From: Pelagicoccus sp. SDUM812005 | Lineage (GTDB): Bacteria; Verrucomicrobiota; Verrucomicrobiia; Opitutales; Opitutaceae | Assembly (NCBI RefSeq): GCF_031127875.1 | Contig: NZ_JARXIA010000007.1 | Location: forward strand, 124,001-188,000 | DNA length: 64,000 bases | Direction of reading: 5' to 3' | Part shown: positions 1-8,530 of the stretch, piece by piece | Position numbering within the stretch: the first letter of the stretch is position 1 | Layout: each line of letters starts with the position of its first letter | The notes under the pieces: model-generated | What the model was told of the DNA's origin: nothing | What the model saw: the letters and a program-made list of their open reading frames with translations, nothing else | Databases searched by the model: none | Made by a program: the position numbers and the translations under genes

Positions 1-91
1 CGCTCAGGTCTTTTTCCTCGGGGCGGAGGTAGCCAAGGCGGTTAGGGAGAGAGGCGAGTCTAAAGAGGCAGGGGCCGTGATAAAACGCTGA
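1..91 (+). CDS. C-terminal fragment of a YihY/BrkB-like inner-membrane protein (partial at window edge)
   Basis: An open frame enters from the left edge (first full codon at base 2) and stops at TGA 89-91. The 29 visible residues include AQVFFLGAEVAKAVRERG, which resembles the end of the last membrane segment of YihY/BrkB (UPF0761) proteins, where a Q-x-x-x-x-GAE pattern is common. The tail after it is short and charged. Only this end is visible, so the family call rests on one motif and could be wrong. It ends 89 bases before the GH13 gene on the same strand. Confidence 0.5.
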   Translation, partial: AQVFFLGAEVAKAVRERGESKEAGAVIKR

Positions 92-117
92 AGATTTTCG
101 AGCTTGGGACCGGTGGC

Positions 118-133
118 TGGCGCAGTTTGGGCG
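118..133 (+). promoter_or_regulatory. weak sigma54-like -24/-12 element before the GH13 gene
   Basis: TGGC and GC are separated as GG-N10-GC (TGGCGCAGTTTGGGCG). The -24 half is good, but the -12 half reads GGGC instead of TTGC. The predicted start of transcription lies about 37 bases before the ATG at 181. Weak on its own; listed because similar and stronger elements recur through the window. Confidence 0.25.
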
Positions 134-180
134 AAAGAAGCTCAACGGGCGATGGTCGCTCGCGTTAACACCTTTATAAA

Positions 181-1986
181 ATGAGTGAAACCTTGGAATC
201 GGAATTACCTTTGGGGGCGAGCGTGCTTGACGAAGGCGTATATTTTAAAGTCTGGGCGCCGCACGCGAAGGCGGTGTCCGTAGTCGGCGACTGGAACGAT
301 TGGAATCCAGACGCGGATCCCATGGCTCAGCGCGAGCATGGCAACTGGGATTGCCTGTGCGCGGAGGCGCGGGACGGATCTGAATACAAGTTCGCGATCG
401 ATACGGGGGATTCCGTTATGCAAAAGATAGACCCGCGCGCTCGGAAAGTAACGAATTCCGTCGGCAACGCGGTGGTGTACGCGGACTGTTTCGATTGGGA
501 GGACGATGCTTACGAATTGCCGCCTTTGAACCAGCTCGTTATCTACGAGCTGCATGCTCGAAGCTTTTGTGGTGAGGATGGGGAAGGGAAGGCGACCTTG
601 GACGAGGTTTGCGCCAAGCTCGACCATCTGCAGCGCTTGGGCGTGAACGCGATCGAGCTGATGCCGGTGGCGGAGTTCGCGGGCGATTTGTCCTGGGGCT
701 ACAATCCTAGCCATCCGTACGCGGTGGAGAGTAGCTACGGCGGGCCGGATGGATTGAAGCGCCTGGTGAAGGAGGCCCATCGCCGTAATATTGGCGTCGT
801 GCTCGACGTGGTTTATAATCATTTCGGACCGAGCGACTTGGATCTCTGGCAATTCGATGGTTGGGAGGAAAACGGCCAAGGCGGTATCTACTTTTATAAC
901 GATTGGAAGGCTGAAACGCCCTGGGGACAGACGCGTCCGGACTATGGCCGTGGCGAGGTGCGACAATATATCCGGGATAACGCGCTGATGTGGCTGGAGG
1001 AGTTCCGCATCGATGGCTTGCGCTACGATATGACGCTTTTCATGCGCAGCGTGAGGGCGGACGGGGCGGAGGAGCTTCCCGACGGGTTCGACCTGCTGAG
1101 ATGGATCAACAAGGATGCCAGGAGCTTGCCCCAGAACAAGGTGTTGATTGCGGAAGACCTGCAGAACGAACCCAGCCTGACGGAGGATATCGAGCATGGC
1201 GGAGGCGGGTTTCATGCCCAGTGGGATGCGGCTTTCGTCCACCCGATACGGGCCGTATTGATCGAGGCCGATGACGCGTCCCGTTCCATGCCCGCGGTCG
1301 CGGATGCCTTGCTCAGCCGCTTCAATGGCGATGCGTTTCGCCGTGTGGTGTATACGGAATCCCATGACGAGGTCGCTAACGGGCAGGCTCGTGTTACCCA
1401 CGAGATCGACGCGGAGAACGAGACTGGCTTCCACGCGAGCGCGCGAGCCTCGCTCGGCATTGGCTTAACCTTAACGGCCCCAGGGGTTCCGATGTTGTTC
1501 CAAGGGCAGGAGTTCTTGGAGGAAGGATGGTTTTCGGACGACCATCCGCTTCACTGGTCTAAGCTGGAAGAGGCGGAAGGGATGATGGCCTTGGTGCAGG
1601 ATCTGGTTTCCTTGCGCTTGAACAAGGCGGGCCAGGCCATTGGCTTGCAAGGTCAGGGCATCGAAATTTTGCACTGCAACGATATCGACAAAGTGGTTGC
1701 GTACCACCGTTGGCAGGACCATGGGGAGGGAGACGACGTGGTGGTTGTCGTGAACTTCAGCCACGAGGAGAAGAGCGATTATCAGCTTGGTTTCCCTGCT
1801 GCGGGAAAGTGGAGATGCTTGATGAATTCGGCCGCTGAAAAATATCATCGAAGCAAGGCGTTTTCGAGCCAAGGTGACCTCGAAGCAGGTGGAGAAGCTT
1901 ACGGGGATGCGGCGGCGAGCGCAGCCATAGCTATCGCCCCTTATTCCTTCCAAATTTATTCTTTGGAAGCGTTGAAGGAAGGGTAA
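181..1986 (+). CDS. GH13 alpha-glucan enzyme with N-terminal CBM48 (branching-enzyme / trehalohydrolase-like)
   Basis: 601 residues. An N-terminal CBM48/E-set domain (about 15-105, with FKVWAPHAKAVSVVGDWNDW) is followed by a GH13 barrel. The four GH13 regions are visible: DVVYNH (209-214), DGLRYD with nucleophile D283, IAED with acid E325, and ESHDE with D396. A beta-sandwich tail follows. The SHDE form of region IV resembles glycogen branching enzymes; the overall length and the CBM48 also fit malto-oligosyltrehalose trehalohydrolase. No treY or glg gene is visible nearby, so the exact reaction on alpha-1,4-glucan is left open. The product is probably cytoplasmic, as no signal peptide is seen. 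A hairpin with T-run follows at 2053. Confidence 0.85.
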   Translation: MSETLESELPLGASVLDEGVYFKVWAPHAKAVSVVGDWNDWNPDADPMAQREHGNWDCLCAEARDGSEYKFAIDTGDSVMQKIDPRARKVTNSVGNAVVYADCFDWEDDAYELPPLNQLVIYELHARSFCGEDGEGKATLDEVCAKLDHLQRLGVNAIELMPVAEFAGDLSWGYNPSHPYAVESSYGGPDGLKRLVKEAHRRNIGVVLDVVYNHFGPSDLDLWQFDGWEENGQGGIYFYNDWKAETPWGQTRPDYGRGEVRQYIRDNALMWLEEFRIDGLRYDMTLFMRSVRADGAEELPDGFDLLRWINKDARSLPQNKVLIAEDLQNEPSLTEDIEHGGGGFHAQWDAAFVHPIRAVLIEADDASRSMPAVADALLSRFNGDAFRRVVYTESHDEVANGQARVTHEIDAENETGFHASARASLGIGLTLTAPGVPMLFQGQEFLEEGWFSDDHPLHWSKLEEAEGMMALVQDLVSLRLNKAGQAIGLQGQGIEILHCNDIDKVVAYHRWQDHGEGDDVVVVVNFSHEEKSDYQLGFPAAGKWRCLMNSAAEKYHRSKAFSSQGDLEAGGEAYGDAAASAAIAIAPYSFQIYSLEALKEG

Positions 1987-2052
1987 GGTTTTATTATATC
2001 TCAAATTCGCTGCCCTGCTATTTGGCAAGAGCAGCGAGTTTGTAGAGTCGAG

Positions 2053-2087
2053 GCCGGGAGTTCCTTTTGCGAGGCTCCCGGCGTTTT
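2053..2087 (+). terminator. Rho-independent terminator of the GH13 gene
   Basis: GCCGGGAG at 2053-2060 pairs with CTCCCGGC at 2075-2082 and is followed by a T-rich run (GTTTTTG). Confidence 0.8.
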
Positions 2088-2162
2088 TGTGCATTCTTGG
2101 GGCGGGTGGGAGCTTCTTGTATTGAGGAAGTGGATATACTGAAATAACGGTAGGGCGGAAAC

Positions 2163-2189
2163 GGAAAAAGCCCGGCGAGGCCGGGCTTT
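2163..2189 (-). terminator. Terminator for the PA2169-type gene (minus strand)
   Basis: AAAGCCCGGC (2167-2176) pairs with GCCGGGCTTT (2180-2189) around a 3-base loop. Read on the minus strand the stem ends in five T, as expected for termination of the gene at 2247-2711. It may work in both directions between the convergent genes. Confidence 0.8.
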
Positions 2190-2246
2190 GGTGGAGACCG
2201 GAGCCAGACGTTTATCGGTTCCGATAGCGTTTATTTTCGTTTCGCT

Positions 2247-2711
2247 CTATTTGCCGCAGGCACGTTTTAGCTCGGCTCTGTTGTTGACGATATCTCCCTT
2301 GAGGTCAGCGATCGCTTTGCGGGTTTCGGGATCGATGGCGTCCAGTTTGCTGAGGGTTTCGTCGACGTACTCGAGCAGCTTGCTTTCGCCGCGCAGGGCT
2401 TCTTCGCAAATCGCTTCCGATGAGTTGCTGTCGGTGAATAGATCTTTTACGGAGATGAGGGCTCGGTGGGCGGCTCCCTTGATGGAACCGTCGCTCTTCC
2501 AGTCTTCTCCGATGCATTGAAGGCGACTGTTCAGGGCGATGGCGTGGTTTTCGCGGGCCGACTTCATTGCGAGAAACTGATGGGAGTCGACATCGGGCGT
2601 CTTGCTCGACTTTTCAGCAGCCTTTTCGAAGCCTTTGATGGAATCGTTGACGTGCGAAACGAGGGTTTCGAGTTGGGAGGCGAGTTCCTTTTGCGGGTTG
2701 ATGGTATTCAT
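2247..2711 (-). CDS. PA2169-like four-helix-bundle protein (DUF2383)
   Basis: 154 residues from the ATG at 2711 (MNTINPQKE); upstream in-frame residues look non-coding. The sequence is all-helical and soluble. It has the layout of the PA2169/DUF2383 family: a first helix LETLVSHVNDSIKGFEKAAE, a central AHRALISVKDLF segment, then an EE-rich segment (EAICEEALRGESKLLEYVDE) and a final RAELKRAC helix. The family has a ferritin-like fold and no proven activity. It is often found near stress genes, which fits this window. A terminator lies downstream at 2163-2189. No convincing -24/-12 element was found upstream. Confidence 0.75.
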   Translation of the reverse strand: MNTINPQKELASQLETLVSHVNDSIKGFEKAAEKSSKTPDVDSHQFLAMKSARENHAIALNSRLQCIGEDWKSDGSIKGAAHRALISVKDLFTDSNSSEAICEEALRGESKLLEYVDETLSKLDAIDPETRKAIADLKGDIVNNRAELKRACGK

Positions 2712-2806
2712 GATCGTTATAGTGTTTATGTTATGGATTGTATAGCGGGGCGTTGTGGTTGGTGGAGCCACGCTGTTTCGATATAAAATTTGCCTTTATA
2801 GGGAAA

Positions 2807-2835
2807 GACCGCGCTTGAGCGGATCAAGCGCGGTC
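2807..2835 (-). terminator. Terminator of the outer-membrane barrel gene
   Basis: A 12-bp perfect stem, GACCGCGCTTGA / TCAAGCGCGGTC, with a 5-base loop. On the minus strand it is followed by CTTTCCCT. Confidence 0.75.
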
Positions 2836-2894
2836 TGGTTGAGGGTGCTTTCCTCTGTAACAAGAGTTAGAATTCCAAGGTGGGGTAGAGTCGT

Positions 2895-3869
2895 TTAGAA
2901 GCGGTAGGCCGCTCCGAAAGTGAGGCTGTCGGATTCGACTTCGCCTGGATCGTCGAAGTTGTCGGCGTCGCTCAGGTCATACTCGTTGTTGGCGTAGCGA
3001 GCGTGCAGGCTGAATCGCTCTGTCGCGAACCATTCTGCGAAGATGCCAGCTCCGTCGCGGATTGCGGTACGGGAGGCGAGGTAGGGGCGACCGCCGAGGT
3101 CGTCGGCGTCGGAGTAGGAGATCCCGATACCGAGGTTGCGAGAAGGATAGTAGGTTGCCTTCAAACCGTAGACTTCGCCGCTGCTTTCGAGGCCTTGGTC
3201 GTCAAGTTCGTCGAACTGAGCGACTTGTAGGTCGATGAAGTAGAGGTTGCCCTCGAGGCTGAAGCCGGTGTTGTCCGTGAAGGACATGTAGTGCTTGAAT
3301 GCGACGCCGATCGTATCGCTGCTAGATTCGACGAAAGAGTCCTCCGTGCGATTCTTGTAGTCGATAGCGGAATACACGACTCCGACTGTGGTGTTCTCTG
3401 CCACGTACTTACCGACCGATAGGGAGTACCCGTCGAAATCAGGTTGGTAGCGGAAGATGCCTGAGGTGAAATCGCCAGAAATATCGGTGTTAGCGTTGGT
3501 GTAACCAAGGTTTGCATACCAACCGGTCTCAGGATTTACCCAGAGGCCGTTGATGGTATAAGCGTCGAGGTCTACAACGTTGTCGATATCGTCATCGAGC
3601 TCCCGAATGTTAAGGCGGAGGTCGAGGGACGAGGCGCGTTGCGTGAAGGCGAGTTCGCGGTAGGCGTCACCGCCGGTTGCGTAATCGATAGGCGTAAAAT
3701 AGTATACAGCGCCGAAGTCGATATTGTCTTCGTTTAGCTTAGAGTCCTCGAGGTCGGTGTCCCGAGTTGTATAATCGAGGTTTGTTTCCCAAGAGTAGGA
3801 GCTCGTTTGGGCAACGCAGAAAGGTGCCGCAACGAGAGCTGCCAAGGTAGTGATGTGTTTTGTTTTCAT
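2895..3869 (-). CDS. Putative outer-membrane beta-barrel protein (porin-like)
   Basis: 324 residues from the ATG at 3869. It begins with a signal peptide (MKTKHITTLAALVAAPFCVAQT). The mature part is a run of alternating hydrophobic/polar strands rich in Y, G, D and N, such as GWYANLGYTNANTDISG and GLKATYYPSRNLGIGISYSD, and it ends in an aromatic residue (FGAAYRF). That terminal Phe is the usual signal for outer-membrane barrel assembly. Length and composition suit a 12-16-strand barrel; the substrate is unknown. A strong sigma54-like promoter lies at 3972-3988 and a hairpin terminator at 2807. It stands alone, divergent from the kinase at 4369. Confidence 0.75.
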   Translation of the reverse strand: MKTKHITTLAALVAAPFCVAQTSSYSWETNLDYTTRDTDLEDSKLNEDNIDFGAVYYFTPIDYATGGDAYRELAFTQRASSLDLRLNIRELDDDIDNVVDLDAYTINGLWVNPETGWYANLGYTNANTDISGDFTSGIFRYQPDFDGYSLSVGKYVAENTTVGVVYSAIDYKNRTEDSFVESSSDTIGVAFKHYMSFTDNTGFSLEGNLYFIDLQVAQFDELDDQGLESSGEVYGLKATYYPSRNLGIGISYSDADDLGGRPYLASRTAIRDGAGIFAEWFATERFSLHARYANNEYDLSDADNFDDPGEVESDSLTFGAAYRF

Positions 3870-3971
3870 GTATGTTTCAGTTTGTGGTTTGTGGTTTGAC
3901 GCTCTGATACATCGATTATTCGTGGGGGCACTTACCAAGGCGCCATGTTATAGTTTGAGGTGATCCCGATT

Positions 3972-3988
3972 TGCAGAGCTCGCGCCAA
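3972..3988 (-). promoter_or_regulatory. sigma54-like promoter of the outer-membrane barrel gene
   Basis: Minus-strand TTGGCGCGAGCTCTGCA, with GG-N10-GC spacing and a full TTGGCGCG -24 half. The predicted transcript starts near 3961, about 92 bases before the ATG. Confidence 0.6.
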
Positions 3989-4368
3989 GTGTATCGAGAT
4001 TATGGAAACGCTTTTTGTTAAAATATTGTAAGATGTTAACTGTGAGCTGGATGGGCGAGGATCGCTGGGGCGGCTTTCGCGTTCGTTCCGAAGATGCGAC
4101 GGGGGTGCCACCGATAGAAGAGGGTCGGCGCTTTTCCATTTTGCTATGGAAGGGCTGCAGGATGCACCTCCGGGTTAGGTCGCTTCCGATCCGCTATAGG
4201 CGCTACTCCCATATGTTAGAAAAAAGTCGACATTGGGAGCGATTCGAACGGTTTTGGGGGAGCGTCTTATTTATAGAAACTGGATATGAGGGAAGGATAT
4301 GAGGGCGTCGTCGTAGACGACGAGAACCGAGAGAGCGTGGCTTTTCGCCAACGAAACAAGTCATTCTC
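3989..4368. other. Intergenic region between divergent barrel and kinase genes
   Basis: 380 bases without a convincing gene. A frame at 4015-4302 lacks any recognisable domain and has no ribosome site. A short perfect hairpin (CGTCGTC-GTA-GACGACG) lies at 4306-4322, 47 bases before the kinase start. Confidence 0.5.
4306..4322. repeat. 7-bp hairpin upstream of the REC-kinase gene
   Basis: A perfect inverted repeat CGTCGTC-GTA-GACGACG in the kinase leader. It has no T-run, so it is more likely a leader structure or protein site than a terminator. Confidence 0.4.
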
Positions 4369-5490
4369 ATGAAGCGTTCGGAGGAAGAGGAAGCGCTTGC
4401 TATGCAGTCTACGAGACTGCTTTTAATTGGAGACGACGTGTCGGACCGGAAGCGGATCGAGGACCTCCTCGCGAGGGCTCCCCGCGATCGGTATGCGATC
4501 GATTGGGCGTGCTCAACGGAGGAGCTCCCGGATTGCGTGCGGAACTGCCGTTACGACGCGATTTTGATCGACCATCGCTTGGAGTCGCAAGGGGTGGAGG
4601 CCTTGGTCACGGAGCTGGAGGCTCTCTGCGACCAGACCGCGGTAATTGTTTTGACGGATGGGGACCTTTCGGATGCGGAGGAGGCGGTGTGCCGGATGCC
4701 GGTCGACTTCCTGCTGAGCAAGAAGGAGCTTTCGGTTGATGGCTTGGATCGAGCGGTGCGCTACGCCATTCGCAACCGGGACCAACAGATGCGGCTGCGG
4801 AATTTCGCGCGGCTGGTGGCCCATGACTTGAAGGGGCCCTTGGGCAACGTGCGCAGCGCGGCGGAGATGTTGGCCATGCTTTTGCCGGATTTGTCGGGCG
4901 ACCCTCGCGAACTGCTGGAGGTGTTGCGGAGCGATTGCGAGAACCTGGAGTCTACCTTGGAGGCGTTGCACGAGTATTCGGCGTCGCAGGGCGGTCGCCT
5001 CGAGTCCAAGACGATCCCGCTCCAGCAGGTTTTGCAGGCGGCTTTATGCAACTTGGGAATGCCGGATGCCCTCGAGGAGGGGAAAGTGGTCTGCGAGGGG
5101 TTGCCGAGCGTGGCGGTCGACGCGGGGCTTTTCACTCAAGTATTCCAAAACCTGATACGCAACGCCTTGCAGTATAACGCGAGTTCGAAGCCGTCGGTGC
5201 GAATCAGCGCGGTTTCGGCGTTGGGGTGCTGCGAGTTGAAGTTTGCGGACAATGGGATCGGGGTCGACCCGCGGAAGGCCAAGGACGTGTTTCGGCCGAT
5301 GTATCGGCTCCACGGCACTGCGGCCTACGAGGGCACGGGGCTGGGCTTGACGGTTTGCAAGGGAATCGTGGAGCGGCACGGGGGCAGGATTTGGCTGGAG
5401 TCCAGCGGGATAGAGGGCGAAGGGAGCACGGTCTACATTCGACTCGTGGTGGCCCCGGATAGCCAAGCTTCCTCGACAGCGGAAGGCTGA
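4369..5490 (+). CDS. Cytosolic receiver-histidine kinase (REC-HisKA-HATPase)
   Basis: 373 residues; a start at the second ATG (4402, MQSTRLLLIGDD) is equally possible. An N-terminal receiver domain (about 14-130) has phospho-acceptor D68 in AILIDHRL, T96 and K118. It is joined by a helix to a kinase core with H152 in VAHDLKGPL. The ATP-binding domain follows: N-box NLIRNALQYN, G1 DNGIGVD and G2 GTGLGLTVCKGIVERHGG. No membrane segment or PAS domain is present, so the input is probably a phosphoryl group or partner protein acting on the receiver. No cognate regulator is adjacent; the stand-alone receiver at 29981 and the sigma54 activator at 49193 are possible partners within the window. Confidence 0.88.
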   Translation: MKRSEEEEALAMQSTRLLLIGDDVSDRKRIEDLLARAPRDRYAIDWACSTEELPDCVRNCRYDAILIDHRLESQGVEALVTELEALCDQTAVIVLTDGDLSDAEEAVCRMPVDFLLSKKELSVDGLDRAVRYAIRNRDQQMRLRNFARLVAHDLKGPLGNVRSAAEMLAMLLPDLSGDPRELLEVLRSDCENLESTLEALHEYSASQGGRLESKTIPLQQVLQAALCNLGMPDALEEGKVVCEGLPSVAVDAGLFTQVFQNLIRNALQYNASSKPSVRISAVSALGCCELKFADNGIGVDPRKAKDVFRPMYRLHGTAAYEGTGLGLTVCKGIVERHGGRIWLESSGIEGEGSTVYIRLVVAPDSQASSTAEG

Positions 5491-5626
5491 AGGGCGAGGG
5501 CCTGGTGGGTGGCGCTTGGCGCTATCCTTGCAGAAGTCGGAGGCGAATCGCCCCGCTCCGATTGGGCCCCGTGGTGGCCGAGCGTTTGTTTCCGTTTGGA
5601 GAGGGGCGGCTGAAGCTCATGCCGTT

Positions 5627-6739
5627 ATGAAGAATCGTTTCTCCAAGTATCTTTCGGGCGCTTCGCGCCGCAAACGGGGGCTGGCGATAGGCCTGCTGGC
5701 TCTGCTGCTGGTTTTGCTGGGGGCCCGGGTCCTGGCGCCCAGTTTGATTCGGAACCACGTAAATGGGGTGCTGAGCGATCTGGACGGCTATAACGGCTCG
5801 ATCGAGGACATCGATCTGTCGCTCATTCGTGGTGCGTACCGCGTGGACGGTTTGATTTTGAACAAGGAGCACGGGGGAGCGGAGCAGCCGTTTCTGGAGG
5901 TGCGTTCCATGGATTTATCCGTGGAGTGGCTGGCGCTTTTCAAGGGGGCGCTGGTGGGCGAGCTGGTCTTGGAGGAGCCGAAGCTTTCGCTTGTCGTCTC
6001 CGATCGGAAGGAGCGCGAGCAGTTGGGCGACGAGGGGAATTGGGTGGAGACGGTGCAAGCTCTGTTTCCCTTTACCCTGAACCGCTTCGAGGTGAAGGAC
6101 GGCGCGGTCGATTGGGCGTTGGAGGAGGACAGCCCGCTGGGGGCGGTTGCGGTGAGGAAGCTCAACGGCGTGGCGTCCGATATCACCAACGTGGACCGGA
6201 AGCAGGGCGAAGCCTTGCCTTCCCAGGTGCGGGCCAGCGGCTTGCTGGGGGAAGGGGCTCCCATGGAGTTGGAGGGAAGCTTCGACCTTTTGGCCGAGTC
6301 TTTGGAGATGAATTTGGACTTCCAGTGCGAGTCGATCCACCTGCCTTACCTGAATCCGATATTGGAAAACTACGCCAACATCGACGTGCGCAGCGGGACC
6401 TTGGGAATCTTCGTGGAGTGGGCGGTGTCGTCTGGGGAGGTCGATGGCTACGTCAAGTTCCTGGCGCGGGATATCGACGTGTTCCAGTTGGGCAAGGAGG
6501 GAGGGAATCCGCTCTCGGCCCTGTGGGACGCTTTCGCTGGCTTCTTGATCACGATCACCGAGAACAGGTCGAAGGACCAATTCGCGGCCAAGGTGCCGTT
6601 TAAGGGAAAGACCTCCGACTTGAAGGCGGGGGTGCTCCCGACGATCGGCTCGCTGCTGCAAAACGCTTTCGTTAGGGCCCTGGAGGGCGACGTGGACGGA
6701 AGCGTGAGCTTGGCGGACCTGCAAGCGGAGGGCGACTAG
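5627..6739 (+). CDS. DUF748/AsmA-like envelope protein
   Basis: 370 residues from the ATG at 5627 (MKNRFSKYLSG); an upstream TTG start at 5516 would add an unlikely extension. One N-terminal membrane helix (GLAIGLLALLLVLLGARVLAP) is followed by a long periplasmic beta-rich part with DUF748 features: DLSLIRGAYRVDGLILNK, LEVRSMDLSVEWLALFKGALVGELVLEEPKL, and a late GVLPTIGSLLQNAF segment. DUF748 proteins are AsmA-like and are thought to bridge the envelope; no reaction is known. It follows the kinase by 136 bases and may be co-transcribed. Confidence 0.75.
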   Translation: MKNRFSKYLSGASRRKRGLAIGLLALLLVLLGARVLAPSLIRNHVNGVLSDLDGYNGSIEDIDLSLIRGAYRVDGLILNKEHGGAEQPFLEVRSMDLSVEWLALFKGALVGELVLEEPKLSLVVSDRKEREQLGDEGNWVETVQALFPFTLNRFEVKDGAVDWALEEDSPLGAVAVRKLNGVASDITNVDRKQGEALPSQVRASGLLGEGAPMELEGSFDLLAESLEMNLDFQCESIHLPYLNPILENYANIDVRSGTLGIFVEWAVSSGEVDGYVKFLARDIDVFQLGKEGGNPLSALWDAFAGFLITITENRSKDQFAAKVPFKGKTSDLKAGVLPTIGSLLQNAFVRALEGDVDGSVSLADLQAEGD

Positions 6740-6790
6740 GCGAGCGCTGGCAGGCCGAAGGCGTCTGGCGTCTTGCAGGTTGGCCTATTC

Positions 6791-8470
6791 TTACTGGGCG
6801 GCGATCGAAGCTCCCAAGCGCAGGTAGCTCGGCTGTCCGTGGGTGGGCGTGGTTTGCAAGGTGAGCGTCCAGTAGCCTGCCTGGCTGGTGGATTCTTCCG
6901 CGCTCAGGCCGAGGTCGAAGGCGGTGGCCCCGACGATTTCCCATGCTCCGTCTTGGAATTGCAGCTGGGCGTCGCTCCAGGTCTGCAGGTCGCGGGACGT
7001 CTGAATGGAGACGGAGCCGCGTTGCTTGGCCGGGTAAGCGGAAAGTGAGTAGGTGAGGCCGTTGCCGGTGTTCGCCTGCGGCGCTTTGAAGTCAAGGAGT
7101 TCGCCGGCGGTTTCCGGTTCGTCCGTAGCGAGGGTGAACTCGAGGAGATTGTTGAGTCCGTCGCCATCGGCGTCGCGATCCGGTCCAGTCACACCCAATT
7201 CTGTTTGGCTGGGATAGGCGACGGAGAGCCAGTCGCGGTAGGCTTGGGGCATGTCGAGCGCGTAGTTGGCGATGGCGGAGGTGTTGCCCTGGATGGTGAG
7301 GGTCGTGGTCGTCGAGGGATCGGAGGTTTCGCCGATGGCCCAGGACTCGAATCCGTAGCCGGTGCGTGGGGAGGCGGTCAGGGTGACGACGTCGCCCTCG
7401 GCGTAGTAGTCTTTGCGGGGGGAGATGTCGACGGACCCGAAGTTCGACCTGACGGCGAGCTGGTAAATTTCGTTGGTAGCGGTGGCGCTCAGCGAAGCGG
7501 TGGTGGCGCTTTCGCCGCGGTCGTTGACGGAGGTGATCCAGTAATAGTAGGTGCGGCCGGGGGTGACGAAGCCGTCGGTATAGGTGGTGGAGCGAACTTG
7601 GTCGCTGCGGAGGGTGGCGGTCGAAAAGTCGTTGGTTTCGGAGCGGTACACTGCGTAGCGGGCTGCCGTGGTCTCCGCTTGCCAGCTAAGCTGGATGCGT
7701 CGCGGGAGGCGTTCGTTGACGACGAGCGGAACGGTGGGCGTCACTGGCAGGGGGATTTCGCGGGTGATGGAGATGCTGGAGGCCAGGGAGTTGCGTTGGG
7801 TCTCGTTGAAGGCGTCCCACGTGAGTCGGGCGCCTTGCGGAGTGTTGGAGACGCCGAGGTTCGCGTCCCAGGCGACGGCGGGAGCTTTGCTGACGGGGCC
7901 GAGGTCCGCGATGAGGGATTGGGAAAAGGGGTCGTAGGCAAGGATTTCCGCGGTTTCGTCGGAGTCAGCCTTCCAGAGCCGGTTCTTGAGGATCAGCTGC
8001 ACGGTGAGGCGCGGTTGCTGGCCGGGCGAGAGGGTGAGGGTTTCGCTCTTCACGTGGTCGCCCTGTTCCGGCCAAACGATCTGGGCGTTGGCTGGCGCGT
8101 CGTCGTCGAGCAGGTAGAAGGTGCCGCTCAGGGTGGTTTGTTGCGTGTAGAAGACGAGGTCGGTGACTTCGTCGGAGGAGGTGCGAGGCAGGAAGACTTC
8201 CGCGTCGTAGTTGCCCCCGAAGACTTTGATGGGGGTCGCGGTGCCGCCCGAGGCTCGCACGAAGTAGTGGTAGCTGGCTCCGTGCTCGCTGGCGGTTGGG
8301 TCCACGAACTCGGTTTGCGTCGTGACCCCGACGAGCGTGGCGTTCGCGGGGTCGCTATCCACGCTGCGTCGCACCTCGTAGGCGATGGTGGGATCGGCGT
8401 AGCTGGTGTTGAGCGCGGCGCTGAGGGAGAAGGTTGCGATGATGGTGGCGAAGGAGAGTCGTGGGGACAT
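6791..8470 (-). CDS. Secreted multidomain protein with fibronectin-III and InlB-type repeat domains
   Basis: 559 residues. It starts with a signal peptide (MSPRLSFATIIATFSLSAALNTSYA). Fibronectin-III-like strands follow, including a clear module with ARYAVYRSETNDFSTA and TYYYWITSVNDRGES. Next is an InlB-type repeat (DYYAEGDVVTLTASPRTGYGFESW) and a calcium-binding spacer of the thrombospondin-3 type (DRDADGDGLNNLLEF). The C-terminal sandwich resembles those at the ends of secreted Verrucomicrobiota proteins. No catalytic domain is visible, so adhesion or polymer binding is more likely than hydrolysis. It is transcribed alone. Confidence 0.75.
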   Translation of the reverse strand: MSPRLSFATIIATFSLSAALNTSYADPTIAYEVRRSVDSDPANATLVGVTTQTEFVDPTASEHGASYHYFVRASGGTATPIKVFGGNYDAEVFLPRTSSDEVTDLVFYTQQTTLSGTFYLLDDDAPANAQIVWPEQGDHVKSETLTLSPGQQPRLTVQLILKNRLWKADSDETAEILAYDPFSQSLIADLGPVSKAPAVAWDANLGVSNTPQGARLTWDAFNETQRNSLASSISITREIPLPVTPTVPLVVNERLPRRIQLSWQAETTAARYAVYRSETNDFSTATLRSDQVRSTTYTDGFVTPGRTYYYWITSVNDRGESATTASLSATATNEIYQLAVRSNFGSVDISPRKDYYAEGDVVTLTASPRTGYGFESWAIGETSDPSTTTTLTIQGNTSAIANYALDMPQAYRDWLSVAYPSQTELGVTGPDRDADGDGLNNLLEFTLATDEPETAGELLDFKAPQANTGNGLTYSLSAYPAKQRGSVSIQTSRDLQTWSDAQLQFQDGAWEIVGATAFDLGLSAEESTSQAGYWTLTLQTTPTHGQPSYLRLGASIAAQ

Positions 8471-8530
8471 GGTAATTTCAGTTAGGCGAGCGGATGTGCG
8501 GAGAGGGATACCTCGTGGGGAGGATGGTTC

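Noticed and set aside
205-1434. 409-residue open frame antisense to the GH13 gene
   Set aside because: It lies wholly inside a gene with complete catalytic motifs and shows no domain; typical shadow frame in GC-rich DNA.
4015-4302. Possible 95-residue gene before the REC-kinase
   Set aside because: Basic and Trp/Arg-rich, no domain, no ribosome site, and it lies in a divergent promoter gap.
7205-8485. 426-residue Gly/Val-rich plus-strand frame opposite the secreted FN3 protein
   Set aside because: Composition is a mirror of the coding strand, no signal or domain; the minus-strand product has a signal peptide and FN3 modules.
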